Shown: positions 7,626 through 16,800, counted from the first letter of the stretch. The stretch is 32,493 nucleotides of DNA from Bacteroidota bacterium (GCA_017857395.1 JAFMDF010000074.1:1-32493), one strand, 5' to 3'. Notes: a model not told the origin generated them from the letters alone. Translations and numbers: made by a program.

Positions 7626-8930
7626 CTACGCTAAATTATAAATATATCCAATTAATACGATTAAAAGTAAAATAGGGATAATCCAACTTATCCAGAAATG
7701 ATATAATCCCGTTAATTGACTCGATTGATTACTAAATATCTGTTGAGTAGTTGCTACTTTTCCTAAGCCCCAAGCCAAACCACAAGCAGCTAAACCGCTT
7801 CCTAATAATTGCATACCAGAACCAAAGATTAAATCTAATAAACCAATTAAATTATTATCAAAAGCAGATGGAAAAGCTAAAATTGCTTGTACTATTCCAA
7901 TAGCAATTATCTTTTGTGTTTTACTCCAATTGAGATTAGGAATATCTTCCATACCACTAGCCAAGACTTCATAAGAGGCGATTAAGGAAAGTAAAGCAAC
8001 CATCCCTAAGGCTAATAAAAATAAGGTGCCTATTAATTGCCCACCTGCCATTTGAGAAAATAAATGCGGCATAGTAGAAAAAATCAATGTTGGTCCAGCA
8101 GTCATATCTAAACCAAAAACTAAAACAGTAGGAACAATAAATAGAGAAGCTAATAAAGCTGCCCCAACATCACCAATACTAGTAAACAAAGCAATTTTAG
8201 GAATCTTTTCTTCCTCGGATAAATAACTGCCGTAAATCAACATAAAAGTACCACCTAAACTAAGGGAGTAAAAAGCTTGACCGAGTGCTGCAAAAATATG
8301 TTGTGCTTCCAAGGCGGCAAAATCTGGTTGTAAAAAGACTTGTACTTTTTCAATAGCGCCCTCTAGTAAAAAAGCATTAATAATCAGATAAATAATCGAT
8401 ACGAGAAAGAAAGGAACAAATAGTTTACTAATAGTTTCAATGCCTTTTTTTAAACCTCTTTGAATAATGCCTAAACTTGCAAATATGGTTACTAAAGCGA
8501 TGACATATTGCAGCCAACCATTCCCCAAATCATTATTATAATTCGCCATATTTTCTGCGCCTTCAAAGCCATAGATAGCAGAAAAAACAGCAGAGAAAAG
8601 CACATTTGCAATAACAATGACATAATAAGAAGCGGCAATGCATATGGTTGCCATTAGCATATAGCCAATGATAGTACCTATTTTTTTACCGAAGGCGGCT
8701 TTAAATGCACCAATTGGCCCTTGTTTGATAGCTCGACCAAGACCAATCTCTGCCATTAAAGCTGGCACCGCAAATAGTAAAGTAAATAATAGATAAATAA
8801 TTAGAAACGCACTTCCACCATATTTACCCATCATATAAGGGAATCGCCAGACATTACCGAGCCCAACGGCAACGCCAATGAGTGTAAGGATAGTTGCGAT
8901 TTGGGAAGAAAAAACGGGTCGTTTTGCCAA
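7626..8930 (-). CDS. Na+-dependent NSS-family transporter
   Basis: 434 residues with about 11 hydrophobic spans, in the range of bacterial neurotransmitter:sodium symporters (LeuT, TnaT, MhsT). TM1 carries the family signature GVAVGLGNVWRFPYMMGKYGG, with the unwound Gly-Asn region that binds substrate and sodium. PALMAEIGLGR after TM2 and FYSLSLGGTFMLIYGSYL in the TM6 region are also typical. It imports an amino acid or similar amine using sodium. It heads an operon with the 2OG-Fe(II) oxygenase downstream. The start ATG is preceded only by intergenic sequence; no other start fits better. Confidence 0.92.
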   Translation of the reverse strand: MAKRPVFSSQIATILTLIGVAVGLGNVWRFPYMMGKYGGSAFLIIYLLFTLLFAVPALMAEIGLGRAIKQGPIGAFKAAFGKKIGTIIGYMLMATICIAASYYVIVIANVLFSAVFSAIYGFEGAENMANYNNDLGNGWLQYVIALVTIFASLGIIQRGLKKGIETISKLFVPFFLVSIIYLIINAFLLEGAIEKVQVFLQPDFAALEAQHIFAALGQAFYSLSLGGTFMLIYGSYLSEEEKIPKIALFTSIGDVGAALLASLFIVPTVLVFGLDMTAGPTLIFSTMPHLFSQMAGGQLIGTLFLLALGMVALLSLIASYEVLASGMEDIPNLNWSKTQKIIAIGIVQAILAFPSAFDNNLIGLLDLIFGSGMQLLGSGLAACGLAWGLGKVATTQQIFSNQSSQLTGLYHFWISWIIPILLLIVLIGYIYNLA

Positions 8931-8986
8931 GATGAAGATTTTTCATTCTAGAATACACAAAGATGGTGAAAAAACGCTAGAAAGGA

Positions 8987-9018
8987 AAAGGGACTACACA
9001 ATTAAGTATAATCCCTTT
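8987..9018 (-). terminator. Weak terminator after the TPR gene
   Basis: A 7-bp stem AAAGGGA / TCCCTTT with an 18-base loop. Read leftward it is followed by CTTTTCCTTTC. It lies 46 bases after the stop of the TPR gene. The large loop makes it uncertain. Confidence 0.35.
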
Positions 9019-9064
9019 AATATAATTTGTATTAAGAAATTTTGGATGGAAGGTATTGTTCAGT

Positions 9065-10534
9065 TTACGATTCGTATCTATAAAAATCAAGGATAGCATT
9101 AATCTTTCTATCCGATTCTAATTCTGGTAAATAATCAAACAAAACTGGGTACATTTCGAAGTCTTCTGTCAATGCTTCTGCTAATACATTCATCGCTTTA
9201 GTTGATTCATTCATATTGAATAAACAAGCGACTTTGCAAAATAAAAGTTCTGCTCCTACTGCATTTTCGTCTGCTTCTATCAATAATTCTAATACGTCCT
9301 CGTAAGCCCCCTGTTGCATTAAGAAAGTAGCAAATTTAATCCAATAAACTGCTTGTTCTGGTGCTAGCTCAATGGCTAAATCAAAATATTGAAAGGCTTT
9401 TTCTTTATCGTTTAATTCAGCATAAGCTTCACCTATGGCTGCAAAATATTCTTCTCTACCTTCTTCAATTTTAATCGCTTTTTGATAATATTGGATAGCG
9501 CTTCTCCAGTTTTTTGAAGTGGCTGCACATACACCTAAATGGAAGTAAACTTCATCATTTGTATCATCTAATTTAAGCGAGTTTTTGTATACATCTTGTG
9601 CCATTTCTAGCTCTCCTAAAAATTGATAGCATTGACCAACCTTAAAGAGTAATTCTGCATCAGGCAATAGTTTGATATGTTCTAATGTTAAAATTTCTTG
9701 GAAACAATCCAATGCTTTTGAATAATTCTTAGTTTCCATGCAAAGTTCTGCACAATGTCTAAAAGCCCATTCAAATTCATTATTGATAATGAAAGCATAT
9801 TCATAAGCTTCTATGGCATTTTCATAATCTCCATAGTAAGTATAAGCATGACCTAGATTATACCAAGCCTTATAGGAATAAGGGTCGTGGTCGATAATTT
9901 GATTGTAAAGCTGAATACTTTCATCAAATTTTCTAGACATTTCTATACATAACCAAATTTTGTCTAAAGCTTCGGCATGGTTAGGATTGAACTGTAAAGC
10001 TTGTTTCAATGCCAAATACATTGAATCGTATTGTTGCATACGTTCATAGATGACACCTTCTGAAAAGAAAATATCTGCTAATTCCTTTTTTTGTTCAACG
10101 TGACAAGCAACTTTTAATTCACTAATGATAGACAAAGCGATTGTATGCTCCCCAAATAAACCAAGTACTTCTGCTTTGATTAACTTTACTTCGTAATCGC
10201 TTGGCGAAAGTACTTCTGCTTGTTGAATGGCATTTAATGCTGCGGTCTCTTGTTTTTGACTCGCCAATAATTCTGCTTTCTTACAATAGAAAGTTGCAGA
10301 ATAAAAATGTTGGCTTAATGCTCTATCAACAGCCTCTAAGGCCAAGTCGATTGAACTCTCACTTTCATAGTAGTCAATTATCTGAGAAAACACCGTTTCC
10401 TCGTAAAAACCTACCGTTCCTTTTTGTGACATTGCCTCATACTCGAAAATGAGGCTGTTTAGTGTATGTTGTTTATTGTAGTTGTGCTGCTGCATAGGTA
10501 GTATGTCGTTATTTTTTATTTCATAAAGGTACAT
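9065..10534 (-). CDS. Tetratricopeptide repeat protein
   Basis: 489 residues, almost entirely TPR units: repeated 34-residue helix pairs with the W/Y-x2-L-G-x7-Y/F...A...P pattern, for example YKAWYNLGHAYTYYGDYENAIEAYEYAFIIN and DEVYFHLGVCAATSKNWRSAIQYYQKAIKIE. I count roughly ten repeats. There is no signal peptide or membrane span, so it is a cytosolic scaffold for protein interactions. TPR proteins of this length and N-terminus are widespread in Bacteroidota and of unknown role. Start choice is uncertain: ATG at 10534 gives the longest form, but MQQHNYNK at 10495 or MSQKGTVG further in are possible. It is transcribed alone. Confidence 0.88.
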   Translation of the reverse strand: MYLYEIKNNDILPMQQHNYNKQHTLNSLIFEYEAMSQKGTVGFYEETVFSQIIDYYESESSIDLALEAVDRALSQHFYSATFYCKKAELLASQKQETAALNAIQQAEVLSPSDYEVKLIKAEVLGLFGEHTIALSIISELKVACHVEQKKELADIFFSEGVIYERMQQYDSMYLALKQALQFNPNHAEALDKIWLCIEMSRKFDESIQLYNQIIDHDPYSYKAWYNLGHAYTYYGDYENAIEAYEYAFIINNEFEWAFRHCAELCMETKNYSKALDCFQEILTLEHIKLLPDAELLFKVGQCYQFLGELEMAQDVYKNSLKLDDTNDEVYFHLGVCAATSKNWRSAIQYYQKAIKIEEGREEYFAAIGEAYAELNDKEKAFQYFDLAIELAPEQAVYWIKFATFLMQQGAYEDVLELLIEADENAVGAELLFCKVACLFNMNESTKAMNVLAEALTEDFEMYPVLFDYLPELESDRKINAILDFYRYES

Positions 10535-11333
10535 AAAAAACCTAGTACCTCGCTACATCAAAATGAAAATAATTTACTTGTATTCTTTAAAATAAATTGC
10601 GTAAATTTTACTTTTATAATCTAATTTACTAATAAACAAGGAGTTATGAATTGGTTATAAATTATAGTATTTTTTATTAAATTTATATATCCTTGTAAAT
10701 TTAGTTAGATTTTTTTTATTAAAATATTTTCAAAATCAATTTGTTATTTGGTGTCTAAAGTAACCTTAAATTTACTGTAATAAAGCTATATATTCTGTAA
10801 TATGTGACATTTTTATAATGCTATTATGACCGTTTTTACACAAAAATAGACCGAAAAATACTTATTATGTACCGATTACTCATTTTTATGTAAATGCTTG
10901 TACTGTAAAAAAAGGTGCTTAATACTTAATGTTTTATAAAGAAAAATCGTTTTTATTGGTATTTTAAACGCTAAAAGTAGAAAAATAAGAGAAAGTACAT
11001 ATAACTATGTTTTGCAAATTTCAAATGTATTTTTTACAAAAACTAGAAGTATATCAGAGAAAACCTATAAAAGTCTGCAATTAGCCATATCATAATTTTA
11101 AAAATTTGGACATTTTAAATTGGTAGAAAATAAGGCTATAAAAAAGGGTCTATTGAACAGTTATAAATTTTTTTTCTATTTTGCAAAGGATAGTAACTGA
11201 AATTCAAGTTCAAATCTAAGTATCAAATTCAAGTTCAAATACTAGGCAGCGATTAAAATTTTGTTTTTTTAAATTTTTACAAAGCTGTATTAAATAACTA
11301 TAGATAAGATATTTGATGAATTAAATTGACGAA
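10535..11333. other. 800-base AT-rich divergent spacer
   Basis: Very AT-rich and without a credible ORF. It separates the leftward TPR gene from the rightward DUF192 gene and must contain both promoters. Two exact copies of AAATTCAAGTTCAAAT (11200-11215 and 11225-11240), 25 bases start to start, could be a binding-site pair about 100 bases before the DUF192 start. A CTATTTTGC sequence near 11177 resembles a -7 box but is one base short of TAnnTTTG. Nothing else stands out. Confidence 0.45.
11200..11240. repeat. Direct repeat, two copies of a 16-mer
   Basis: AAATTCAAGTTCAAAT occurs at 11200-11215 and 11225-11240 upstream of the DUF192 gene. The 25-base period is close to 2.4 helical turns. 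It may be an operator or simple slippage; no regulator is known. Confidence 0.5.
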
Positions 11334-12008
11334 ATGGCACAACAAAAACGGCATCATAATTCTGGCAATAGGCACAATAATAATAACCGAAATGACAACC
11401 GCAATCATCAAGGTAATCGAAATAAGGGTCAACAAAATCAGAAACCTGATAGCGCACCCAAAAAAGAGAATGCTCCAAAATCTCAATCTAAAACAGAGTC
11501 TAGTAATGACTTACTTATCTTTATCGTCTTTTTAATTGCTTTAGCCACCTTTTTTTTGGCTAGAAAATTTTACTTTAAACCACAACAGAATAGTTTATAT
11601 GCTACGTCCGCTAATTTAGAATTTATGAAAGAAGGAAAACTCACCTTTTTAGATGCCCAGTCTGATGAAAATATGATTAGTATAGATATAGAGGTAGCAC
11701 AATCAGCTTATGAAATAGAACGAGGGTTAATGCATCGGCGGTCCCTACCAGCAAACGGAGGTATGCTTTTTATTTTTGATAGAGCTGATTATAGAACTTT
11801 TTGGATGAAAAATACTTATTTATCCTTAGACATTATTTTCTTGAATAAGGATAAAGAAATTATTAGAATTAGTAAAGGAACGACCCCTTTATCTGAACGA
11901 TCTATTCCTTCTGGAGGTAAAGCGATGTATGTGCTAGAAGTTTTGGCAGGATTTACAGATGCATATCAGATTCATACAGGAGATCATATTGATTTTTCCT
12001 TTAAATAA
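11334..12008 (+). CDS. Membrane-anchored DUF192 protein
   Basis: 224 residues. The first 58 are low-complexity and rich in Asn, His, Gln, Arg and Lys (HHNSGNRHNNNNRND), followed by one membrane span (about 60-78) and then a DUF192 domain (about 105-224). The domain is recognised by IEVAQSAYEIERGLMHRRSLPANGGMLFIF, the conserved FWMKNTYLSLDIIFL and the AMYVLEVLAGF segment before the C-terminal strand. DUF192 proteins are small beta-barrel proteins, usually exported, of unknown function. The topology implies the basic tail in the cytoplasm and DUF192 in the periplasm. The start ATG at 11334 is the first in frame; there is no Shine-Dalgarno sequence. Confidence 0.9.
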   Translation: MAQQKRHHNSGNRHNNNNRNDNRNHQGNRNKGQQNQKPDSAPKKENAPKSQSKTESSNDLLIFIVFLIALATFFLARKFYFKPQQNSLYATSANLEFMKEGKLTFLDAQSDENMISIDIEVAQSAYEIERGLMHRRSLPANGGMLFIFDRADYRTFWMKNTYLSLDIIFLNKDKEIIRISKGTTPLSERSIPSGGKAMYVLEVLAGFTDAYQIHTGDHIDFSFK

Positions 12009-12330
12009 CATGTTTATTTTTAGCATATTTTCCTATTTTATATTAAAGTAAATTGTGTTGGCATCCTTTTTGAAAAATAGCTTAGTATACAAGTAAATTA
12101 ACAGACTACATTTCTCCCCATTCTTGAGCATAATCGATAAGTATTTAACTGGTTTGTATAATATCTTTCGGCCAAGATATAGCCGTTTTAACTTTATTGA
12201 TTCCCAATTTTCCCCTCTTCTATTTGATTAATTTTAGTGACAAGATGGTAACGTTTACTGTCTAAATATTACTTTAATGAATAATTTGTCTTCATTAAAG
12301 CGGGATTTACCTTTCTTGTTACTTATATTT
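12009..12330. other. Spacer, nothing clear
   Basis: AT-rich and without a recognisable gene, terminator or promoter box. If the small membrane gene starts at 12277 rather than 12331 the empty part shortens to 268 bases. Confidence 0.4.
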
Positions 12331-12477
12331 ATGGCTAATATAAACAAAAAACATAGGCACATGCTATTCGAAGATAATACAGGTATTTTTAAAGATGTTA
12401 GATTTTGGCTATTGATTATTGCGTTACTTCTATTATTGACCTTAGTTGGTAGAAGCTATTTAATGGAAGTTTGGTAA
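12331..12477 (+). CDS. Tiny single-span membrane protein
   Basis: 48 residues from the ATG at 12331: a basic start (MANINKKHRH), an acidic turn (LFEDNTGIFKDVR), one membrane span (FWLLIIALLLLLTLVG) and a short tail. An in-frame ATG at 12277 would add 18 residues; I prefer the shorter form because the extension looks unlike the rest, but cannot prove it. A good terminator follows 20 bases after the stop, which supports a real transcript. No family is recognised. Confidence 0.5.
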   Translation: MANINKKHRHMLFEDNTGIFKDVRFWLLIIALLLLLTLVGRSYLMEVW

Positions 12478-12496
12478 GACTGTTTTATAGGAATAA

Positions 12497-12529
12497 AAAA
12501 CGCCCGACGAAATAATCATCAGGCGTTTT
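12497..12529. terminator. Bidirectional terminator
   Basis: Stem AAAACGCCCGACGA / TCATCAGGCGTTTT (14 pairs, two of them G-U) with a 5-base loop, and A/T runs on both sides. It separates the small membrane gene (plus) from the flotillin gene (minus). Confidence 0.82.
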
Positions 12530-12556
12530 AGTATTTTTAGTTAAAAGAAATGTAGT

Positions 12557-13978
12557 TTATTTCTTTTCTTTTAATTCAATTATTTCTGCTTTTTCGGCTG
12601 TTTCTCCTTGTTGGCTACCCATATATTGTGGTAAATCCATACCAGCCATGTTAAATAAATCATTTAACGGTGGTACAGACTTATACAAACCTGATAGAAA
12701 TTTAGAAGTAGAATTACCTTCGCCTTCCTTATTACCACCTTCCCAAACGGTTACTTTATCAATTTTAATATTCTTGATAGCATCCACTTGCGTAGCAACC
12801 AACGTCTCTAATTTATCCGCAATCAACATTAATACCGCATCTTTAGAATTACCACCAGCAGATTTAACTAACTGATCAAAACCTGCTGCTTGTTTATTCA
12901 AGACTTCATAAAGACCTTTTGCTTCTGCTTCTTTTCGCAAGAAAATAGAATCTGCTTCTCCTCTTGCTAAAGCCCGAATTTGCTCTGCTTCTGCTTCTGC
13001 ATCAATAATTTGCTTTTGTTTAGCAATTTCTGCTTGGACAATAGTATCGGCTTGTCGAGTTGCCATTTCTTTTTTCGCTCTAGCTTCTTCCGCAACTTGT
13101 TCCGCTAAGTAAGCTTCTTCTAAAGCTTTTGCGGCTTGCGTTTTTTCAGCGGCAGTTGCTAATCGAAGATATTCTGCTTCTCTTTGGCGTCTTAAAGCAT
13201 CGGATTCTGCTATTTTAATTTTTGCTAAGTTTTCTCCTTCAATTGCTTTAGCCGCAGCTTCTGCTTCACCAACTTTACCTGATGCTTCGGCAGAAGATAC
13301 TGAAATAGTCTGATCCCTTCTCGCATTAGCTTCTCCAATAGAACCATCTCTAGTTTTTTCTGCGACACTCATCTTTGCATCATTGATGGCTTTGGCTGCT
13401 GCTTCTTTACCTAGGGCATTAATATAACCAGATTCGTCTTGTATATCAGTAACGTTCACGTTAATCAATTGTAAGCCAATTTTGCTTAATTCTCCTTCGA
13501 CATTCGTAGAAACATTAGATAAAAATTTATCTCTATCTACATTAATTTCTTCAATATCCATCGTTGCAATCACCAAACGCATTTGACCGACAATAATATT
13601 ATAAGCCAATCTTTGTACATCGTTTCTCTGAATGCCTAATAATCTTTCCGCCGCATTCTGCATGATTCCTTCTTTTTTGGAAACACCAACTGTAAATTGA
13701 GAAGGAACATCTACCCGTATATTCTGCTTACTCAAAGCGCCTTTTAAATCTACATCAATGGAGATTGGCGTTAAATCCAAGTATTCGTAATCTTGAATAA
13801 CTGGCCAAACAATAGAGGCGCCACCATGAATACATCTTGCAGAACCTTGACCAGTACGACCATAAATAACTAAAATCTTATCAGAAGGACATCGTTTGTA
13901 CCTAGATACTAAATAAAATAGCATAAGTATAAAAAGTCCAGCTAAACCAGCAAGTAAAATCGTTGCGAATTGTGCCAT
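12557..13978 (-). CDS. Flotillin-like SPFH protein
   Basis: 473 residues. An N-terminal membrane anchor (about 5-26) is followed by an SPFH/band-7 domain (about 30-200, with ILVIYGRTGQGSARCIHGGASIVWPVIQ) and a long Ala/Glu-rich flotillin coiled coil (about 205-365, with repeated EAEAAAKAIEGEN and AEAEAEQIRALARGEADS). The C-terminal region includes LPQYMG and a charged KAEIIELKEKK tail. Flotillins oligomerise on the inner membrane and organise lipid microdomains. The NfeD-like gene lies 38 bases upstream on the same strand, matching the yuaF-floT/yqiJ-yqiK type of operon. The family call is firm; the specific clients are unknown. Confidence 0.95.
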   Translation of the reverse strand: MAQFATILLAGLAGLFILMLFYLVSRYKRCPSDKILVIYGRTGQGSARCIHGGASIVWPVIQDYEYLDLTPISIDVDLKGALSKQNIRVDVPSQFTVGVSKKEGIMQNAAERLLGIQRNDVQRLAYNIIVGQMRLVIATMDIEEINVDRDKFLSNVSTNVEGELSKIGLQLINVNVTDIQDESGYINALGKEAAAKAINDAKMSVAEKTRDGSIGEANARRDQTISVSSAEASGKVGEAEAAAKAIEGENLAKIKIAESDALRRQREAEYLRLATAAEKTQAAKALEEAYLAEQVAEEARAKKEMATRQADTIVQAEIAKQKQIIDAEAEAEQIRALARGEADSIFLRKEAEAKGLYEVLNKQAAGFDQLVKSAGGNSKDAVLMLIADKLETLVATQVDAIKNIKIDKVTVWEGGNKEGEGNSTSKFLSGLYKSVPPLNDLFNMAGMDLPQYMGSQQGETAEKAEIIELKEKK

Positions 13979-14016
13979 AAATTAAATGTTTTAAAGTTTA
14001 TTTTCGAAAGTAGGTT

Positions 14017-14619
14017 TTATTCTTCTTCTAAGTTCTCTATAGGTTCTACCACTAACAAATTATCTTCAAGGACCTCAATGACTCTAATATCCGCCCCTGT
14101 TGGTAGTGGTGTTAAATTTTTGGTAACGGCATTCACCTCTTGCATAGAATTTTCAATAAGTAGATGAATTTTTCCTTGACCACTTTCTTTTGCTGGTATA
14201 GTCAAATAAACTTTACCAGTATTAAATAATGCGTTATTAATATCAACATTTCCTTCTTCACTTAATTTAAAGAAAAGATAAATCATGTAACTAACCAGAA
14301 GCATAGCTAAAAAACCAGAGCCAGTAGCAAAGGCAAATGCTTTTAATACACTACCACCGCTATTCAAAATAAGTACGCCTGCCCAACCAAAAAAAGTAAA
14401 AAAGGCAATAATACTTCTTACTGAAAACAAAGCGAAATCAGCATCTAATTCAAAACCACCATCTACATCTCCATCTATATCCATATCTGTATCCAACCCA
14501 ATTAGACTAAAGACAAATTGAATCACAAATAGAATACTAAATACAATAGAAATGCCCCAAAATGCTTGATGAGGGCCGCTTAAAGCAACCCACCAATCTC
14601 CAAGGTTTAGTAAAATCAT
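14017..14619 (-). CDS. NfeD-like membrane protein (flotillin partner)
   Basis: 200 residues. Three hydrophobic spans (about 20-42, 65-85, 90-115) are separated by a loop rich in Asp (DTDMDIDGDVDGGFELDAD), and a C-terminal soluble segment (about 128-195) reads as an OB-fold: TGKVYLTIPAKESGQGKIHLLI ... LPTGADIRVIEVLEDNLLVVEPI. This architecture matches the short NfeD / YqiJ / YuaF proteins encoded next to flotillins, thought to stabilise or localise the flotillin scaffold. It is the first gene of the operon. The Asp-rich loop could bind divalent cations (inference). Confidence 0.85.
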   Translation of the reverse strand: MILLNLGDWWVALSGPHQAFWGISIVFSILFVIQFVFSLIGLDTDMDIDGDVDGGFELDADFALFSVRSIIAFFTFFGWAGVLILNSGGSVLKAFAFATGSGFLAMLLVSYMIYLFFKLSEEGNVDINNALFNTGKVYLTIPAKESGQGKIHLLIENSMQEVNAVTKNLTPLPTGADIRVIEVLEDNLLVVEPIENLEEE

Positions 14620-15273
14620 GTTTATTTTTTTTAGCTAGCTATTTATTTTAAGAATAGAGTTGTAAGCGTAGCGTTTAGAGATTTTGGCTAATCTAGTTTT
14701 AATACTTAGTTAACCTTTTATCTCTATTCTCTACTCCCTATTCTGAAAAATTTACGTTAAGTCGGGTGAGCATTGCTCTCATTCTTAGTAATAAAAGTAA
14801 CATAATTTAGGAGTTATTGCAGATTCATTCGACAAAATACTTGTAATATTCGGCAAATGTGAATTTGATACGACGATATTTATTTAAAGTATTGTATAAT
14901 TTTTAAAGAAAAGCATTTTAAAATGGCGGTTTGCATTATTGTTGTTTAAATTTTAGTGCTATTTTTTGCAAGTCATTTGATTTATTTATTAAACCTATTA
15001 TATTTTTTTAATTATAAATTATATTTTTTCTTAATGAAATTATTATGTTGTAAAAATCTGACAATCAGAAAGTTAATAGGTAATTATTTTCTAGTGAAAA
15101 AATATTGCGAAAACACCTATTTCCTTATTATTCAAATATTCTTTAGTCAATTCTATTTAAGCTACATGCAACCTAGTTAAATACGTAACTTTGTGGTGAA
15201 TTTAGTTAACAAACACTAATTTAAGTGAGAAACAATACTTCTTTCACCTTTTTACAATACATCTAATTAACAC
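14620..15273. other. Divergent promoter region upstream of prs
   Basis: A 654-base AT-rich spacer between the NfeD-like gene (minus) and prs (plus). A 74-codon frame at 14956-15180 is composed almost only of F, L, Y, I and K codons expected from AT-rich DNA and is not credible. The one regulatory signal I can support is TAACTTTG at 15186-15193. Confidence 0.5.
15186..15193 (+). promoter_or_regulatory. Putative -7 box of prs, TAACTTTG
   Basis: Matches TAnnTTTG, 81 bases before the prs start codon, giving a leader of about 75 bases. No TTG is evident at the usual -33 spacing, so strength is uncertain. Confidence 0.45.
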
Positions 15274-16206
15274 ATGGTTAAGGTAAAAATATTCTCTGGA
15301 CAAGAATCTACTTATTTAGCAGAAGAAATCGCTGATTATTATGGACATCCATTAGGGAACTGTACACTCCAAAGATTTAAAGATGGAGAAATGCAGCCAG
15401 TTATCCAAGAATCTGTAAGAGGCTGCTATGTATTTTTAATTCAATCTACTTTTGCTCCTGCAGATAATATGCTGGAGTTATTCCTGATGATTGATGCTGC
15501 AAAAAGAGCTTCTGCTGAATATATTACAGTCGTTATTCCATTTTTTGGCTATGCTCGACAGGATAGAAAAGATAAACCTAGAGTGCCTATTTCTGCTAAG
15601 TTAATTGCTAATTTATTAGAAACAGCAGGTGCAAATCGAGTGATGACGATGGATTTTCATGCAGACCAAATTCAAGGATTTTTTGATATTCCTGTAGATC
15701 ACTTAAAAAGTGAGGCGATTTATATGCCTTATCTGGAAAAGCTGGACTTAAGCAATGTTACTTTTGCTTCTCCTGATGTAGGTGGTGTAAAGCGAGCTAG
15801 AGCTTACGCAAAGTATTTTACTAGACCTTTGGTTATTTGTGATAAATACAGAAAGCGAGCCAATGAGGTGGCAGGAATGACGGTTATCGGAGAGGTAGCA
15901 GGTGCAGATGTTATTTTAGTAGATGATATTGTTGATACAGCAGGAACGCTTTGCCGAGCAGCAGACATTATTATAGATAAAGGTGCAAAGAGTGTTCGTG
16001 CCTTATGTACACACCCAGTGCTTTCTGGTGATGCTTATAAAAATATCGAAAATTCTAAGCTAAAAGAATTAATCGTTTGTGATACGATTCCACTTAGAGG
16101 TATGTCTAAAAAAATAAAGGTATTGTCTACTGCTAAGCTATTCTCTAAAGCTATTCGAAATACGCACGAACATCGGTCTATCTCGGCTTTGTTCGTAGAA
16201 GGATAA
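15274..16206 (+). CDS. prs: Ribose-phosphate pyrophosphokinase
   Basis: 310 residues, the normal length for class I PRPP synthase. It makes 5-phosphoribosyl 1-diphosphate from ribose 5-phosphate and ATP, feeding purine, pyrimidine, His, Trp and NAD synthesis. Visible motifs: the ATP/metal region (IPFFGYARQDRKDKPRVPISAKL), the catalytic HADQIQGFFDIPVDHL segment, and the PRPP-binding loop DVILVDDIVDTAGTLCRAA. It is cytosolic and forms hexamers in known members. It stands alone, with a strong terminator 62 bases after the stop. All expected residues are intact. Confidence 0.97.
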   Translation: MVKVKIFSGQESTYLAEEIADYYGHPLGNCTLQRFKDGEMQPVIQESVRGCYVFLIQSTFAPADNMLELFLMIDAAKRASAEYITVVIPFFGYARQDRKDKPRVPISAKLIANLLETAGANRVMTMDFHADQIQGFFDIPVDHLKSEAIYMPYLEKLDLSNVTFASPDVGGVKRARAYAKYFTRPLVICDKYRKRANEVAGMTVIGEVAGADVILVDDIVDTAGTLCRAADIIIDKGAKSVRALCTHPVLSGDAYKNIENSKLKELIVCDTIPLRGMSKKIKVLSTAKLFSKAIRNTHEHRSISALFVEG

Positions 16207-16267
16207 TATAATAGTCAATTTTTTAAAAAGAAAACGCATTATTAGCATATTCTAAGCTTCCATAAAG

Positions 16268-16294
16268 TGGCGCTACTTACATCAAGTAGCGCCA
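16268..16294 (+). terminator. prs terminator
   Basis: Perfect 11-bp stem TGGCGCTACTT / AAGTAGCGCCA with a 5-base loop, followed by TTTTTATTG on the plus strand. Confidence 0.88.
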
Positions 16295-16575
16295 TTTTTA
16301 TTGACTTTTAGTACTTAAAATAATAATTTTTTTATTTGAATATAAATAATATCTATTTCACTACTTTGCCTGCCCACTTCACTTCCAATCATTATATAAA
16401 TTATTTTAATATATACATCTTTACATCGTCAAGAGAAATAGAGGTCAGCAGTCCAAACTACAGATTTGCTAGATTTGAATACAACTGAAAACGAGCTGTT
16501 TAAAGATTTGCTAAATTTTGGAAATCTGACAGTTTACAATCTGACTTCTCGCTTCTGATTTCTAAAAGAAATAAT

Positions 16576-16800
16576 AGCTTCAATTTCAGACCCTGCTCTA
16601 AATCCCACATTCGGGCAGGGAAGAAATTGGCTGAAAATATATAAGAATTCTTGGATAAAACCATGTTTAAAAAGGAGCTGCGTACAGCCGTTCCAAAAAC
16701 CGATATTTTTAAAACACCCGACTAAATTTTTAATGTTTGTGTTAAGTAAAATGTACATCGCTTCCCTTTCGGATTGGGAGGCGGTACATTTTTGCTGCTT
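16576..16800 (+). ncRNA. Unidentified structured locus ending in a terminator
   Basis: Three hairpins in a row. First, AGC(tt)CAATTTC(aga)CCCTGC pairs with GCAGGG(aa)GAAATTGGCT (16576-16632). Second, GGAGCTG-CGTA-CAGCcgtTCC (16674-16694). Third, AAAATGTAC(at)CGCTTCCC pairs with GGGAGGCGGTACATTTT (16748-16792), followed by T-rich sequence. I compared it by eye with tmRNA, RNase P RNA, SRP RNA and common riboswitches and saw no match; 6S RNA cannot be excluded. The strand is chosen from the T-run. It could equally be an interspersed repeat. Confidence 0.3.
16748..16792 (+). terminator. Strong terminator hairpin, source transcript unknown
   Basis: A 17-bp stem with a 2-base bulge and a 9-base loop (TTTCGGATT), followed by TGCTGCTTTT. 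The left flank is A-rich too, so leftward termination is also possible. No protein gene feeds it from either side within 450 bases. Confidence 0.65.

Noticed and set aside
14956-15180. 74-codon plus frame upstream of prs
   Set aside because: Composed almost only of F, L, Y, I, K and N codons expected from AT-rich spacer DNA; the prs promoter box directly follows.
16534-16758. 74-codon minus frame over the hairpin region
   Set aside because: Overlaps strong RNA-type stems and the word repeat at 16538; no domain or signal. Kept as an alternative in the finding on that region, not as a gene.
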